Shown: positions 14,509 through 22,933, counted from the stretch's first letter. The stretch is 25,470 nt of DNA from CAYJBP01 sp964368605 (GCA_964368605.1 CAYJBP010000026.1:1-25470); one strand, 5' to 3'. Translations and numbers: made by a program. Notes: generated by a model from the sequence alone, not told the origin.

Positions 14509-16375
14509 AAACAGAGCCGAATTGCAAGCATGTCAAACCGAATATAAATCCTGGCTTGATCAAGAACAAAAGCAAGTTCTGGTTTGTGCCGGCACAGGTT
14601 GCGTAGCTTGTGGTTCTTTAGAAATATATGCTAAAATTTCGCAAATCTTAACCGAAAAAGGGTCTACTGTAAATGTAAAATTACAAAAAGAAAGCGGCGA
14701 CTGCATGGTTAGCCTTAAAGCCAGCGGCTGCCACGGATTTTGCGAAGTAGGGCCTTTAATTCGTATCGAGCCGCAAGGGATCTTATATATTAAAGCTAAG
14801 CTCGAAGATTGCCAAGAAATAGTAGAAAAAACCATATTGGGCGATCAAATAATCGAACGTTTAGTATATAAACAAAATGGCATTGCCTATGCCGCAGAAG
14901 AAGAAATACCTTTTTATGCCCAACAAAATCGCTTGGTTTTAGAAAATTGCGGCCATACCAATGTTGAATGTCTTGAAGAATATTTAGCTCGCGATGGTTA
15001 TAGTTCCGTAGCCAAAACTATTTACACTATGAGCCAAAAAGAGGTTGTTGACGAAATGATCGCCTCCAATCTCCGTGGGCGTGGCGGCGGCGGTTTTCCG
15101 GCCGGCTTAAAGTGGGAGCAAGCCTTAATCAAAGATAATCCTACTAAGTATATAATCTGTAATGGCGACGAAGGCGACCCCGGCGCCTTTATGGATAGAA
15201 GCATAATGGAAGGCGACCCCCACCGTTTGCTGGAAGGAATGATTATTGCGGCCTATGCTATCGGTGCCGAGCAGGGCTATATTTATGTTCGTGCCGAGTA
15301 TCCTTTAGCTATCACTCGCTTAGAAATTGCCATTAAGCAAGCTAAAGAAATGGGCTTGCTCGGTAAAAATATCTTGGGCACAAACTTTAATTTTGATATA
15401 GCTATCAGCCAAGGCGCAGGCGCTTTTGTATGTGGTGAGGAAACAGCCTTAATCGAATCCTTAGAAGGCAATAGAGGTATGCCGCGTATTAAACCACCAC
15501 GGGCAGTAGAAAAAGGCCTTTTTGGCAAGCCAACCATTATTAATAATGTCGAAACATTTGCCACAGTGCCCATGATAATCACTAAGGGGGCTGCTTGGTT
15601 TTGCTCTATAGGCACTGCCAAAAGCCCGGGAACTAAGGCTTTTGCTTTAACGGGTAATGTTCAAAATACCGGCCTAATCGAAGTACCCATGGGCACAACA
15701 TTGCGCCATATCATTTATGAAGTGGGCGGTGGTATTCGTGGCAATAAGCAATTTAAAGCAGTACAAATAGGCGGCCCTTCCGGCGGCTGCTTAACCGCCG
15801 AACATTTAGATTTACCACTTGATTTTGATTCCTTAAAAGAAATTGGGGCGATGATCGGTTCGGGTGGCTTAGTTGTGATGGATGAAGACACATGTATAGT
15901 TGAAGTAGCACGCTTTTTTATGAATTTTACCCAAAACGAGTCCTGTGGTAAATGCGTGCCCTGCCGTGAGGGAACTAAGCGAATGCTGGAAATTTTAGAG
16001 CGAATTGTTGCCGGTAATGGCGAACTAAAAGATTTGGCCATGCTTGAAGAATTGGCCGATACCATTAGCCAAACCGCCTTATGTGGCTTGGGCAAAACCG
16101 CACCTTCGCCGGTGGTAAGTTCTTTAAAATATTTTAAGGATGAATATTTAGCCCATATAATCGATAAAAAATGTCCGGCCGGGGAATGTCAGGCCCTTAA
16201 AAACTATCATATTATCGAAGATCTTTGCAAAGGATGCACTAAATGTGCCAAGATTTGCCCGGTTAATGCCATTAGCGGCACGGTAAAAAATCCCTTTATA
16301 ATAGATAATCAAAAGTGCATAAAATGCGGCGCTTGCCTAGATAGTTGTAAATTTAAAGCAATTATTTGTCAATAA
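14501..16375 (+). CDS. hydB: NuoF-like NADH-binding subunit of [FeFe]-hydrogenase (HydB type)
   Basis: 624 residues. Order: thioredoxin-like [2Fe-2S] domain (CAGTGCVAC, then GCHGFCEVGP), NuoF core with NADH/FMN glycine-rich loop GRGGGGFPAG near 192 and NGDEGDPGAFMDR, [4Fe-4S] motif ESCGKCVPCREGT, and two C-terminal ferredoxin-type clusters (CKGCTKCAKICP, CIKCGACLDSC). This architecture is the flavin subunit of electron-bifurcating hydrogenases of the HydABC and Hnd type, which couple NADH and ferredoxin to H2. GGAGG before the ATG; overlaps hydC by 8 nt. Confidence 0.96.
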   Translation: MIKNRAELQACQTEYKSWLDQEQKQVLVCAGTGCVACGSLEIYAKISQILTEKGSTVNVKLQKESGDCMVSLKASGCHGFCEVGPLIRIEPQGILYIKAKLEDCQEIVEKTILGDQIIERLVYKQNGIAYAAEEEIPFYAQQNRLVLENCGHTNVECLEEYLARDGYSSVAKTIYTMSQKEVVDEMIASNLRGRGGGGFPAGLKWEQALIKDNPTKYIICNGDEGDPGAFMDRSIMEGDPHRLLEGMIIAAYAIGAEQGYIYVRAEYPLAITRLEIAIKQAKEMGLLGKNILGTNFNFDIAISQGAGAFVCGEETALIESLEGNRGMPRIKPPRAVEKGLFGKPTIINNVETFATVPMIITKGAAWFCSIGTAKSPGTKAFALTGNVQNTGLIEVPMGTTLRHIIYEVGGGIRGNKQFKAVQIGGPSGGCLTAEHLDLPLDFDSLKEIGAMIGSGGLVVMDEDTCIVEVARFFMNFTQNESCGKCVPCREGTKRMLEILERIVAGNGELKDLAMLEELADTISQTALCGLGKTAPSPVVSSLKYFKDEYLAHIIDKKCPAGECQALKNYHIIEDLCKGCTKCAKICPVNAISGTVKNPFIIDNQKCIKCGACLDSCKFKAIICQ

Positions 16376-16396
16376 TAAAAATCAGGAGGAAAACCC

Positions 16397-18097
16397 ATGA
16401 CGGATACTATAAAATACATGACCGTAGATGAACGCCAAGTAGCCATTGAAAACGAGGCAAATATTTTGGCCGTCATCCGCAAGGCAGGTATTCAAATGCC
16501 TACTTTTTGCTATCATTCCGATTTATCCATTTACGGAGCTTGCCGAATGTGCGTTGTCGAAATTGAAGGCGAAGGCATTCAAGCTGCTTGCTCTACCCGC
16601 CCCCGCGAAGGGATGGTATTAAGAACCAATACTTTAGAGCTACGCAAACATCGTAAAATGATTTTAGAATTATTATTAGCCAATCATTGCCGCGATTGCA
16701 CTACATGTAGCCGTAATCGCCGCTGCAAATTGCAGGTATTGGCCATTCGCTTCGGTATTAGCAGTATTCGCTTTAGCAATACCAATGATATGCCTAAAAT
16801 CGATAGCTCATCGGCCTCGATAGTTCGTGATGAAAGCAAATGTATTCTATGCGGCGACTGCGTACGTATTTGTGACGAAATCCAGGGCATAGGGGCGATT
16901 AACTTTGCTTATCGTGGCTCGTCCTTAAAGGTTTGCCCGGCTTTTGATAAGCCTATTGCCGAAACAAATTGTGTTAACTGCGGCCAATGTGCGGCGGTAT
17001 GTCCGACCGGGGCAATTGTAATTAAAAATGATTGCCATAAACTTGAACAGTTTTTAGACGATAAGAATAAAAGAGTAGTAGTACAAGTTGCACCGGCGGT
17101 TAGGGTAGCCCTGGGCGAGGAATTCGAGCTTGGTAAAGGCGAAAACAGCATGGATAAAATTGTACCTGCCTTACGCCACTTAGGTTTTGATGCTATTTTT
17201 GATACCTCTTTAGCAGCAGATTTAACCGTAATAGAAGAAAGCAAAGAGTTTTTGGCCCGAATAAATAAAAACGAGAATCTACCATTATTTACCTCCTGCT
17301 GCCCGGCTTGGGTAAAATATGCCGAAAATCGCTACCCCGAGTTTTTAGCCAATATATCCACCTGCCGCTCGCCGCAGCAAATGTTTGGCGCTGTACTTAA
17401 AGAGCATTATAAAAACATCGATCAAATAGATGGTAAGCAAACCATATCCGTTGCAATTATGCCTTGCACCGCCAAAAAATACGAAGCCCAAAGAGAAGAA
17501 TTTAAGCGTGATAATTGCCCCGATGTAGATATTGTTATCACCACCCAAGAGCTTGCTTTAATGATTAAAGAAAGCGGTATTATCTTTGCCGAATTAGAAG
17601 CCGAAGCCACAGATATGCCCTTTGGCTTATCATCGGGGGCCGGGGTTATATTTGGTGTAACCGGCGGTGTAACCGAAGCGGTAATTCGTAAAGTGGCCGC
17701 CGATAAAAGCTTTAGAGGCTTGCAAAATATAGCTTATAGCGGTGTGCGTGGCATGAATGGCTTAAAGGAATTAACCATACCCTATGGCGAAACAGAAATT
17801 AAGATTGCTATAGTAAGCGGCTTAGCTAATGCCGATGCCTTGCTTAAAAAGATAAAATCCGGCGAATTAAGCTATCATTTAATCGAGGTTATGGCTTGCC
17901 CCGGCGGCTGTATTAGCGGCGCCGGCCAACCGTTTGCCCTCGATAATGTAAAAAAATCCCGTGCTAAAGGGCTGTACAGTGCCGATAAAATGTCGCAAAT
18001 TAAACGCTCGGAAGAAAATCCCATGTTAATGTCTTTATATAATGGTTTGCTCAAAGGCAAAACTCATGAGCTATTGCATGTAGAATATAAGAATTAG
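16397..18097 (+). CDS. hydA: [FeFe]-hydrogenase catalytic subunit (HydA)
   Basis: 566 residues. N-terminal plant-type [2Fe-2S] domain (CxxxxxxGACRMC pattern), His-Cys [4Fe-4S] site (HCRDCTTCSRNRRC), two [4Fe-4S] motifs (CILCGDCVRIC, CVNCGQCAAVCP), then the H-cluster domain with all three signatures: TSCCPAW (C301, C302), MPCTAKKYE (C357) and ACPGGCISGAGQP (C501, C505). All H-cluster cysteines are present, so it should be catalytic. It evolves or uses H2; with the two upstream subunits it would use NADH and ferredoxin. AGGAGG eight bases before the ATG. No HydE, F or G maturases are in the window. Confidence 0.97.
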   Translation: MTDTIKYMTVDERQVAIENEANILAVIRKAGIQMPTFCYHSDLSIYGACRMCVVEIEGEGIQAACSTRPREGMVLRTNTLELRKHRKMILELLLANHCRDCTTCSRNRRCKLQVLAIRFGISSIRFSNTNDMPKIDSSSASIVRDESKCILCGDCVRICDEIQGIGAINFAYRGSSLKVCPAFDKPIAETNCVNCGQCAAVCPTGAIVIKNDCHKLEQFLDDKNKRVVVQVAPAVRVALGEEFELGKGENSMDKIVPALRHLGFDAIFDTSLAADLTVIEESKEFLARINKNENLPLFTSCCPAWVKYAENRYPEFLANISTCRSPQQMFGAVLKEHYKNIDQIDGKQTISVAIMPCTAKKYEAQREEFKRDNCPDVDIVITTQELALMIKESGIIFAELEAEATDMPFGLSSGAGVIFGVTGGVTEAVIRKVAADKSFRGLQNIAYSGVRGMNGLKELTIPYGETEIKIAIVSGLANADALLKKIKSGELSYHLIEVMACPGGCISGAGQPFALDNVKKSRAKGLYSADKMSQIKRSEENPMLMSLYNGLLKGKTHELLHVEYKN

Positions 18098-18154
18098 CGT
18101 TTAAGCCAAATATATGCTAAAAGCTTAATCTTATACTAATCAAGGAGGAAAAAC

Positions 18155-18415
18155 ATGTCCAAATCAGCGGTATTAATTCAGGTTTGCATTGGCTCATCAT
18201 GTCATATTAAAGGCTCTTATGATGTTATCAGCTCTTTGCAAGCCTTATTGGAAGAAGATAAAATATCCAGCGAACAAGTAGATATAGCAGCCGTTTTTTG
18301 CATGGGCAATTGTAAAGGCGGGGTTTGCCTTAGAATTAATGAAGGCGAAATCCATAATTTAACAGCATCTACAGTTACGGATTTTTACCATAGTAAAATT
18401 AAAACTCTTTTGTAA
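18155..18415 (+). CDS. Small thioredoxin-like [2Fe-2S] ferredoxin
   Basis: 86 residues, a NuoE-C-terminal-like fold on its own. Cluster ligands C11, C16 (VCIGSSC), C49 and C53 (CMGNCKG), with a further C58. Start after AGGAGG. Positioned between catalytic hydA and the sensory hydrogenase gene, the usual place for such a protein in HydS-type clusters, so it may be the electron link between the redox pool and the sensor. Partner inferred from context only. Confidence 0.88.
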   Translation: MSKSAVLIQVCIGSSCHIKGSYDVISSLQALLEEDKISSEQVDIAAVFCMGNCKGGVCLRINEGEIHNLTASTVTDFYHSKIKTLL

Positions 18416-18426
18416 ATAATATAGCA

Positions 18427-18459
18427 TAGCTAGGTACTGTTATAAACAGTACCTAGCTA
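18427..18459 (+). repeat. Perfect 15-bp inverted repeat between two operon genes
   Basis: Stem 18427-18441/18445-18459 with an ATA loop; the core reads GTACTGTTATAAACAGTAC flanked on each side by CTAG. No T run follows; a ribosome binding site (AGAGGTGG) comes a few bases later. It may be an RNA-processing or stabilising hairpin, or an operator. A related sequence lacking the core lies at 21366-21382. Confidence 0.8.
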
Positions 18460-18473
18460 AAAGAGGTGGCAAA

Positions 18474-20189
18474 ATGGATATCATCAAATTTGAAGAAGTA
18501 AATTGCAAAAACTGTTATAATTGTGTGCGCCATTGCGAGGTAAAATCAATTGCCGTAAAAAATGAGCAAGCAACCATCTTAAAAGATGGTTGTATTCTAT
18601 GCGGCCAATGTTTTGCTGTATGTTCTCAAAATGCCAAATATATTAAAAGCGATATAGAGAAAATAGACCAATTTCTATGTAAAAACCATAAGGTTTATAT
18701 CTCGATAGCGCCAAGCCATGCTGCTGTTTTTCCAAATATTAGCATCGGTAAATTAAATACGGCTGTTAAAATGCTAGGCTTTACTTCTTTAGAAGAAACA
18801 GCAATCGGTGCAGGCTGGGTTTCGGCGGAATATGCTAAGCTAGCTCAGCAAGGCCAAATGAAAAATATTATTACTACCGCCTGCCCAACCATAGTTATGC
18901 TAATCAAAAAATATTATCCCCAGCTTATTGATTGTTTAGCGCCGGTGGTATCGCCCATGGTAGCCCATGCTAAGCTAATGCGCCAAATTTATGGCGACAG
19001 AATTAAAATTGTTTTTGTAGGCCCTTGCATCTCTAAAAAAGAAGAAGCCGAGCAAAGCGGTATTATCAATGCCACCTTAAGCTTTAATGAGCTAAAAGAT
19101 ATGTTTACCGCCAGAGGCATTAATCTTGAAATTTTAGACGAAAGCGGCTCGGAAACCAGTAAGCCAATTAATCGCCTTTATCCGGTAGCAGGCGGTATTT
19201 TACATACGGTAAACTGGTCAAAGAGCAATAATTATCAACGCCTGGCCGTAGATGGCTTAAAGCGCAGCATAAAACTTTTAGATGAATTAAGCAAAGAACA
19301 AATAAATGGCTATTTTATAGAAATGAGCGCCTGCGATGGAGTTTGCTTAGGCGGCCCTTTGCAAAAAGAGCAGCATAGCAGCTTTTTATCCGGCCAAAAG
19401 CATGTTAAAAACAATGCCGGGCGTAAAGCAATGCTACCTGCTCCGCTTTCGCAAGAAATCGAAGTGGATTTGACTACGCAGTTTGATCCTAATGCACATA
19501 ATCAAGAAATTCCCGATCAAAAAACCATTCTCAAGATTTTGGCCGAAAGCGGTAAAGCCGATATTAAGCATCAATTTAATTGTGGCACTTGCGGCTATCC
19601 TACCTGCCGAGATAAGGCTATTGCGGTGTATCAAGGCAAAGCAGATGTAAATATGTGCTTGCCCTTTATGCGTGAAAAAGCAGAATCTTTTTCTAACTTT
19701 GTGATGGATAATATGACAAATGGCATATTTGTGCTCGATGAAGATTTTAGCATCCTGGATTATAATAAGGCTGCTATTAAAATGTTTGAGCTAATCGATA
19801 GCGATTATCATCATAAGCCATTAAGCAGCATTTTAGAGGTATCCGAATTAGTGCAAGCCAAGCAGGCCGAGCAAAATAGATACGAAAGAACTGTTCATTT
19901 TAAGCAATTAGATAAAACGATGAAAGAAACAGCCGTGTATATACCCGAGCAAAAATCTTATTTATTGATAGTAGAAGATATCAGCAGCGATTTAAATAAG
20001 CAAGCAAAAGTTAAAAAAATGCGCGAAGATACCTTAATTACTGCCCAAAGGATTATCGATGAACAAATGCGTACGGCTCAGGAAATAGCCAGCTTACTGG
20101 GAGAAACAACCGGTAAGAGTAAGGCTGTTTTAACTAATTTAAAAAAATCGATTACAGCAGACATGGAATCGGAAATTAAAGAGGAGTAG
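18474..20189 (+). CDS. HydS-type sensory [FeFe]-hydrogenase homologue with PAS domain
   Basis: 571 residues. Two N-terminal [4Fe-4S] motifs (CKNCYNCVRHC, CILCGQCFAVC), an H-cluster-like domain with altered signatures (TTACPTI with one Cys, C137; VGPCISKKE, C185; SACDGVCLGGP, C287 and C291), a further Fe-S motif CGTCGYPTC (C370, C373, C378), then a PAS domain (about 405-505) and a helical tail. Such group C-like proteins sense H2 or redox state rather than make H2. Downstream gene is a PP2C phosphatase, giving a sensor-output pair as in the hfs-type clusters. The first L1 cysteine is replaced by Ala. AGAGGTGG precedes the ATG. Confidence 0.92.
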   Translation: MDIIKFEEVNCKNCYNCVRHCEVKSIAVKNEQATILKDGCILCGQCFAVCSQNAKYIKSDIEKIDQFLCKNHKVYISIAPSHAAVFPNISIGKLNTAVKMLGFTSLEETAIGAGWVSAEYAKLAQQGQMKNIITTACPTIVMLIKKYYPQLIDCLAPVVSPMVAHAKLMRQIYGDRIKIVFVGPCISKKEEAEQSGIINATLSFNELKDMFTARGINLEILDESGSETSKPINRLYPVAGGILHTVNWSKSNNYQRLAVDGLKRSIKLLDELSKEQINGYFIEMSACDGVCLGGPLQKEQHSSFLSGQKHVKNNAGRKAMLPAPLSQEIEVDLTTQFDPNAHNQEIPDQKTILKILAESGKADIKHQFNCGTCGYPTCRDKAIAVYQGKADVNMCLPFMREKAESFSNFVMDNMTNGIFVLDEDFSILDYNKAAIKMFELIDSDYHHKPLSSILEVSELVQAKQAEQNRYERTVHFKQLDKTMKETAVYIPEQKSYLLIVEDISSDLNKQAKVKKMREDTLITAQRIIDEQMRTAQEIASLLGETTGKSKAVLTNLKKSITADMESEIKEE

Positions 20190-20192
20190 CCG

Positions 20193-21359
20193 ATGAACTA
20201 TCATTTTGAGATATGCACCGAAAGTTTAAATAAAAAAGGCGAAGAGCTTTGCGGCGATAAAGTAGAAATTGCCAAACTGGACGACTGTATTATAAGTGTG
20301 ATGTCGGATGGCCTTGGCAGTGGAGTTAAAGCCAATATTTTGGCTACACTTACCAGCAAAATAATTATGGCTATGCTTAAAGAAGGCGCTCTACTGGATG
20401 AAGTTGTCGAAACGGTTGTAAATACCCTGCCGGTTTGCCAGGAAAGGGATTTGGCCTATTCTACTTTTACAATCATCAAAATTAGCATCAGCGGCGAGGC
20501 TTATGTGGTAGAATTTGATAATCCCGGAATTTTGGTTTTACGCAAAGGCAATATTTTGCCAATAGAAAAGAAAACCCGAAATATTTGCGGTAAGCTAATC
20601 AAAGAAAGCCGCTTTCAGATGCAATCCGGCGATATTTGCATTAATTTTAGCGATGGTGTTGTTCATGCCGGGGTTGGTACATCTTTAAATTTGGGCTGGC
20701 AGTATAAGCATATTGTCGAGTTTTTAAAAAAATCTTATAATAAAAATATGACTGCCCATAGCTGCACTCGCTTGCTGCTTGCCGCTTGCGAAAATCTTTA
20801 TCAGGGTTTACCGGGCGATGATACCACGGTGGTAAGCTGCTCTATAACCAATCCCCTGCCGGTGCATATTATGGTAGGGCCGCCTGTTGATCAAGAGCAG
20901 GATCAAAAAGTGGTTGCTAAGCTAATGTCCGGCGAGGGTAAAAAAATAGTTTGCGGCGGCACAACATCGCAAATAGTTAGCAGAATTACCCGTAGTCCTT
21001 TAACTGCCGAGCTAAATTATGTGGTTAGCCATGTGCCACCTATTGGCAAAATTAAGGGTATTGATTTGGTAACAGAGGGCATTATTACTTTAGGTAATAC
21101 CCTACAAATAGTACGTAGTTTTATAGATAGCAATGGTAAAGCAGATATCAATCTTGATGCCCAAGACGGCGCAAGTAAATTGGCCAAAATTTTACTTCAA
21201 CAATGTACCAAAGCTACATTTTTGATTGGCAGAGCTTTAAATCCTGCCCATCAGAATGTGGAATTGCCGATTGATTTAAATATTAAGTTACGCATTGTTA
21301 AAGATTTAATTATTGAATTACGAAAACTTGACAAGATAGTTGAAGTAGAGTATTATTAA
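20193..21359 (+). CDS. PP2C/SpoIIE-family protein phosphatase linked to the sensory hydrogenase
   Basis: 388 residues. The PP2C-like phosphatase domain (about 5-225) shows metal-binding aspartates in VMSDGLGSG, INFSDGVVHAG and GDDTTVV. The last 160 residues form an extra domain found with this family, without a recognised catalytic motif. Starts 3 nt after the HydS stop, with GAGGAG overlapping the end of that gene, so the two are tightly coupled. It probably dephosphorylates a regulator in response to the HydS signal; no kinase or anti-sigma partner gene is in the window. Confidence 0.9.
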   Translation: MNYHFEICTESLNKKGEELCGDKVEIAKLDDCIISVMSDGLGSGVKANILATLTSKIIMAMLKEGALLDEVVETVVNTLPVCQERDLAYSTFTIIKISISGEAYVVEFDNPGILVLRKGNILPIEKKTRNICGKLIKESRFQMQSGDICINFSDGVVHAGVGTSLNLGWQYKHIVEFLKKSYNKNMTAHSCTRLLLAACENLYQGLPGDDTTVVSCSITNPLPVHIMVGPPVDQEQDQKVVAKLMSGEGKKIVCGGTTSQIVSRITRSPLTAELNYVVSHVPPIGKIKGIDLVTEGIITLGNTLQIVRSFIDSNGKADINLDAQDGASKLAKILLQQCTKATFLIGRALNPAHQNVELPIDLNIKLRIVKDLIIELRKLDKIVEVEYY

Positions 21360-21365
21360 AAAAAC

Positions 21366-21382
21366 AGCATAGCTAGCTAAAA
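21366..21382 (+). repeat. Short sequence matching the flanks of the 18427 inverted repeat
   Basis: AGCATAGCTAGCTAAAA here equals the outer flanks at 18423-18462 with the 19-bp palindromic core and one CTAG removed. Located directly before the TnpB-like gene, in the same relative place (gene start spacer). Confidence 0.65.
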
Positions 21383-21389
21383 ATAATAT

Positions 21390-22778
21390 ATGATTTATAA
21401 AACAATAATACTAAAGCTATATAAACCAAGCACCGGCAAACGCAAGCTGCTTGACGAAGCCATATTATGCTATAATATGGCTTTGCAGTTTTTGTTAGAA
21501 AATGCCGATAAAAATAGCAATACAAATAACTACCAAATCAGTAAGGACTTATTAAAGAATTTAAACCGTTTTCAGGCCGAACCGTTTAAAGATGCTTTGC
21601 GTCGCGATGCACTTAATTTTAAGGGTAAACCTAAACAGCAGCTACCTATTTATTTTTGTCGTTATGCAAAAAATCGCGATTTTTCTTTGCTTTATCAACC
21701 CAAAAGCGGCAAATTTTATGCCAAACTATACTTATTAAACTATAAAAATGCTATAGCTAATCCCAGCATAAATACCAATGATAGCGATTGTAGCCTTGTT
21801 TATGTAGAACCCCAGCTGCAAGTTTTTTGCAATAAGCGTAACAAAATCCGCTATCTTATTTTGCCTTTAGCCTTTGGTAACTGGCAAGAGCAATATTTAA
21901 AACAGGCCTTAAACGAAGAAAAAATCATCAAAACAGCACGCTTGTTTAAAAAAGGGTCTGATTATTTTTTATCATTAAATTTATTACTTAAAACGCCAAC
22001 TAAGCAAAAATCCAATAACTATATTAGCATTATCCCTAAGCTGGATAAAGAAAAACTTTTTCTTGATTATTTACTGCTCGATAGCCATAAAAAAATTCTA
22101 GATAAAGGTAGCATTGAAGGCCAAGGCTTTGATTTTAGCCAAACTAAAGCTATGCTAAGCCGCACTATAGGCCAGATTTGCCAGCTTAAAAATGCTCAGC
22201 CAATAGTATGTAATTGTTCAAGCTATGGCCAAAACCAGCACTTAAGCAAATATAATTTATGGCCCCTTTCCGATTATAAAAGCTGGTTAAGTAGCTTTTA
22301 TCAAATATCTGCTCAATTAGGCTTGCCCAAGCCAATTGAGGTTAGCGGCCGCGGCCTTTATACTACTTGTTCTAATTGTCAAAAAAACAGCAAAAATCAT
22401 CTTTGTTTCGACAATTTATTTCTTTGCCATCAATGTGGCTATGCTGCTAATATATCCGAATTACCGCTTTTTAATTTAGCAGCTAAACTTATGGTTTACC
22501 AAGATAAAAGTCTTGTTTTTTATACCAAAATAAAGCAGAATAAGATTAGTATTTTTAATCATAAATTAGCCGTGAATTATACGGGATTTTATGATGAGCA
22601 ATGTTTTAATAACTTTATCACTTATTTACAGCAAGAAATGATAATCGGTAAAGCAGTTTTAAATGGCCAAAAAAAATATCAAGGCCCTGATTTTAAGCAA
22701 AAATGTGCCCTGTGGCATAAACTATTATCTGTAGAAAATTCCGGCAGAACTTTAGCAGAATCTATTATTATTAATTAG
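21390..22778 (+). CDS. TnpB-family protein with apparently inactive RuvC domain (TldR-like)
   Basis: 462 residues. The N-terminus (KTIILKLYKPSTGKRKLLDEA) is typical of TnpB/Cas12-like proteins, and the C-terminal part has the TnpB zinc ribbon C327-C330/C346-C349 (CSNC, CHQCGY). The RuvC acidic residues are missing: YISIIPK places I215 where VGIDLG has Asp, IVCN places N275 where IVxE has Glu, and CGYAANIS places S356 where Asp is expected. The 81-residue gap from N275 to S356 matches ISDra2 TnpB (E278-D361), while the first segment is about 27 residues shorter. A C-terminal tail of about 105 residues follows. No TnpA, no transposon ends seen. 30 nt after the phosphatase gene and with no clear ribosome binding site, it probably sits at the end of the hydrogenase operon. 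Likely an RNA-guided DNA-binding repressor; a decayed transposon gene is the alternative. Confidence 0.8.
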   Translation: MIYKTIILKLYKPSTGKRKLLDEAILCYNMALQFLLENADKNSNTNNYQISKDLLKNLNRFQAEPFKDALRRDALNFKGKPKQQLPIYFCRYAKNRDFSLLYQPKSGKFYAKLYLLNYKNAIANPSINTNDSDCSLVYVEPQLQVFCNKRNKIRYLILPLAFGNWQEQYLKQALNEEKIIKTARLFKKGSDYFLSLNLLLKTPTKQKSNNYISIIPKLDKEKLFLDYLLLDSHKKILDKGSIEGQGFDFSQTKAMLSRTIGQICQLKNAQPIVCNCSSYGQNQHLSKYNLWPLSDYKSWLSSFYQISAQLGLPKPIEVSGRGLYTTCSNCQKNSKNHLCFDNLFLCHQCGYAANISELPLFNLAAKLMVYQDKSLVFYTKIKQNKISIFNHKLAVNYTGFYDEQCFNNFITYLQQEMIIGKAVLNGQKKYQGPDFKQKCALWHKLLSVENSGRTLAESIIIN

Positions 22779-22787
22779 CTTGCCTTG

Positions 22788-22846
22788 GTCGATGCAACTA
22801 TAACCCACCGAGTGGGGTCGCCCAGCGATGGAAATCGACTATTATA
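22788..22846 (+). ncRNA. Candidate guide RNA (reRNA/omega RNA-like) of the TnpB-like protein
   Basis: Starts 9 nt after the stop codon. GTCGAT (22788-22793) pairs with ATCGAC (22834-22839), enclosing CCCAC-CGA-GTGGG (22804-22816) and a possible GGG/CCC pairing (22814-22817 with 22821-22823); an alternative is CGAT-GGAA-ATCG (22826-22837). TnpB guide RNAs arise from exactly this position, with the guide following the scaffold. The guide would begin near 22840 (TATTATAAAAGG) and run into the terminator. Borders and guide length are inferred, and the scaffold may extend back into the coding region. Confidence 0.55.
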
Positions 22847-22890
22847 AAAGGCTATTGTAAAATCATAATTTTGATTTTACAATAGCCTTT
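22847..22890 (+). terminator. Long perfect hairpin between convergent genes, probable bidirectional terminator
   Basis: 19-bp perfect stem (22847-22865/22872-22890) around a 6-nt loop TAATTT. The T run is short on the plus strand (TTTGTT) and CCTTTTATAA on the minus strand, so termination would rest on stem strength. It lies between the TnpB-like gene and the convergent surface-protein gene. Confidence 0.75.
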
Positions 22891-22933
22891 GTTAGCATTA
22901 TATAGGATTATGAACAAACCCATAATAAAAAGC

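Noticed and set aside
18474..20189. Second catalytic hydrogenase
   Set aside because: H-cluster motifs are altered, one L1 cysteine is missing, and the PAS domain plus adjacent phosphatase fit a sensor.
21390..22778. Active IS200/IS605-type insertion sequence
   Set aside because: No TnpA gene was seen, no obvious transposon ends flank the gene, and all three expected RuvC acidic residues appear substituted.
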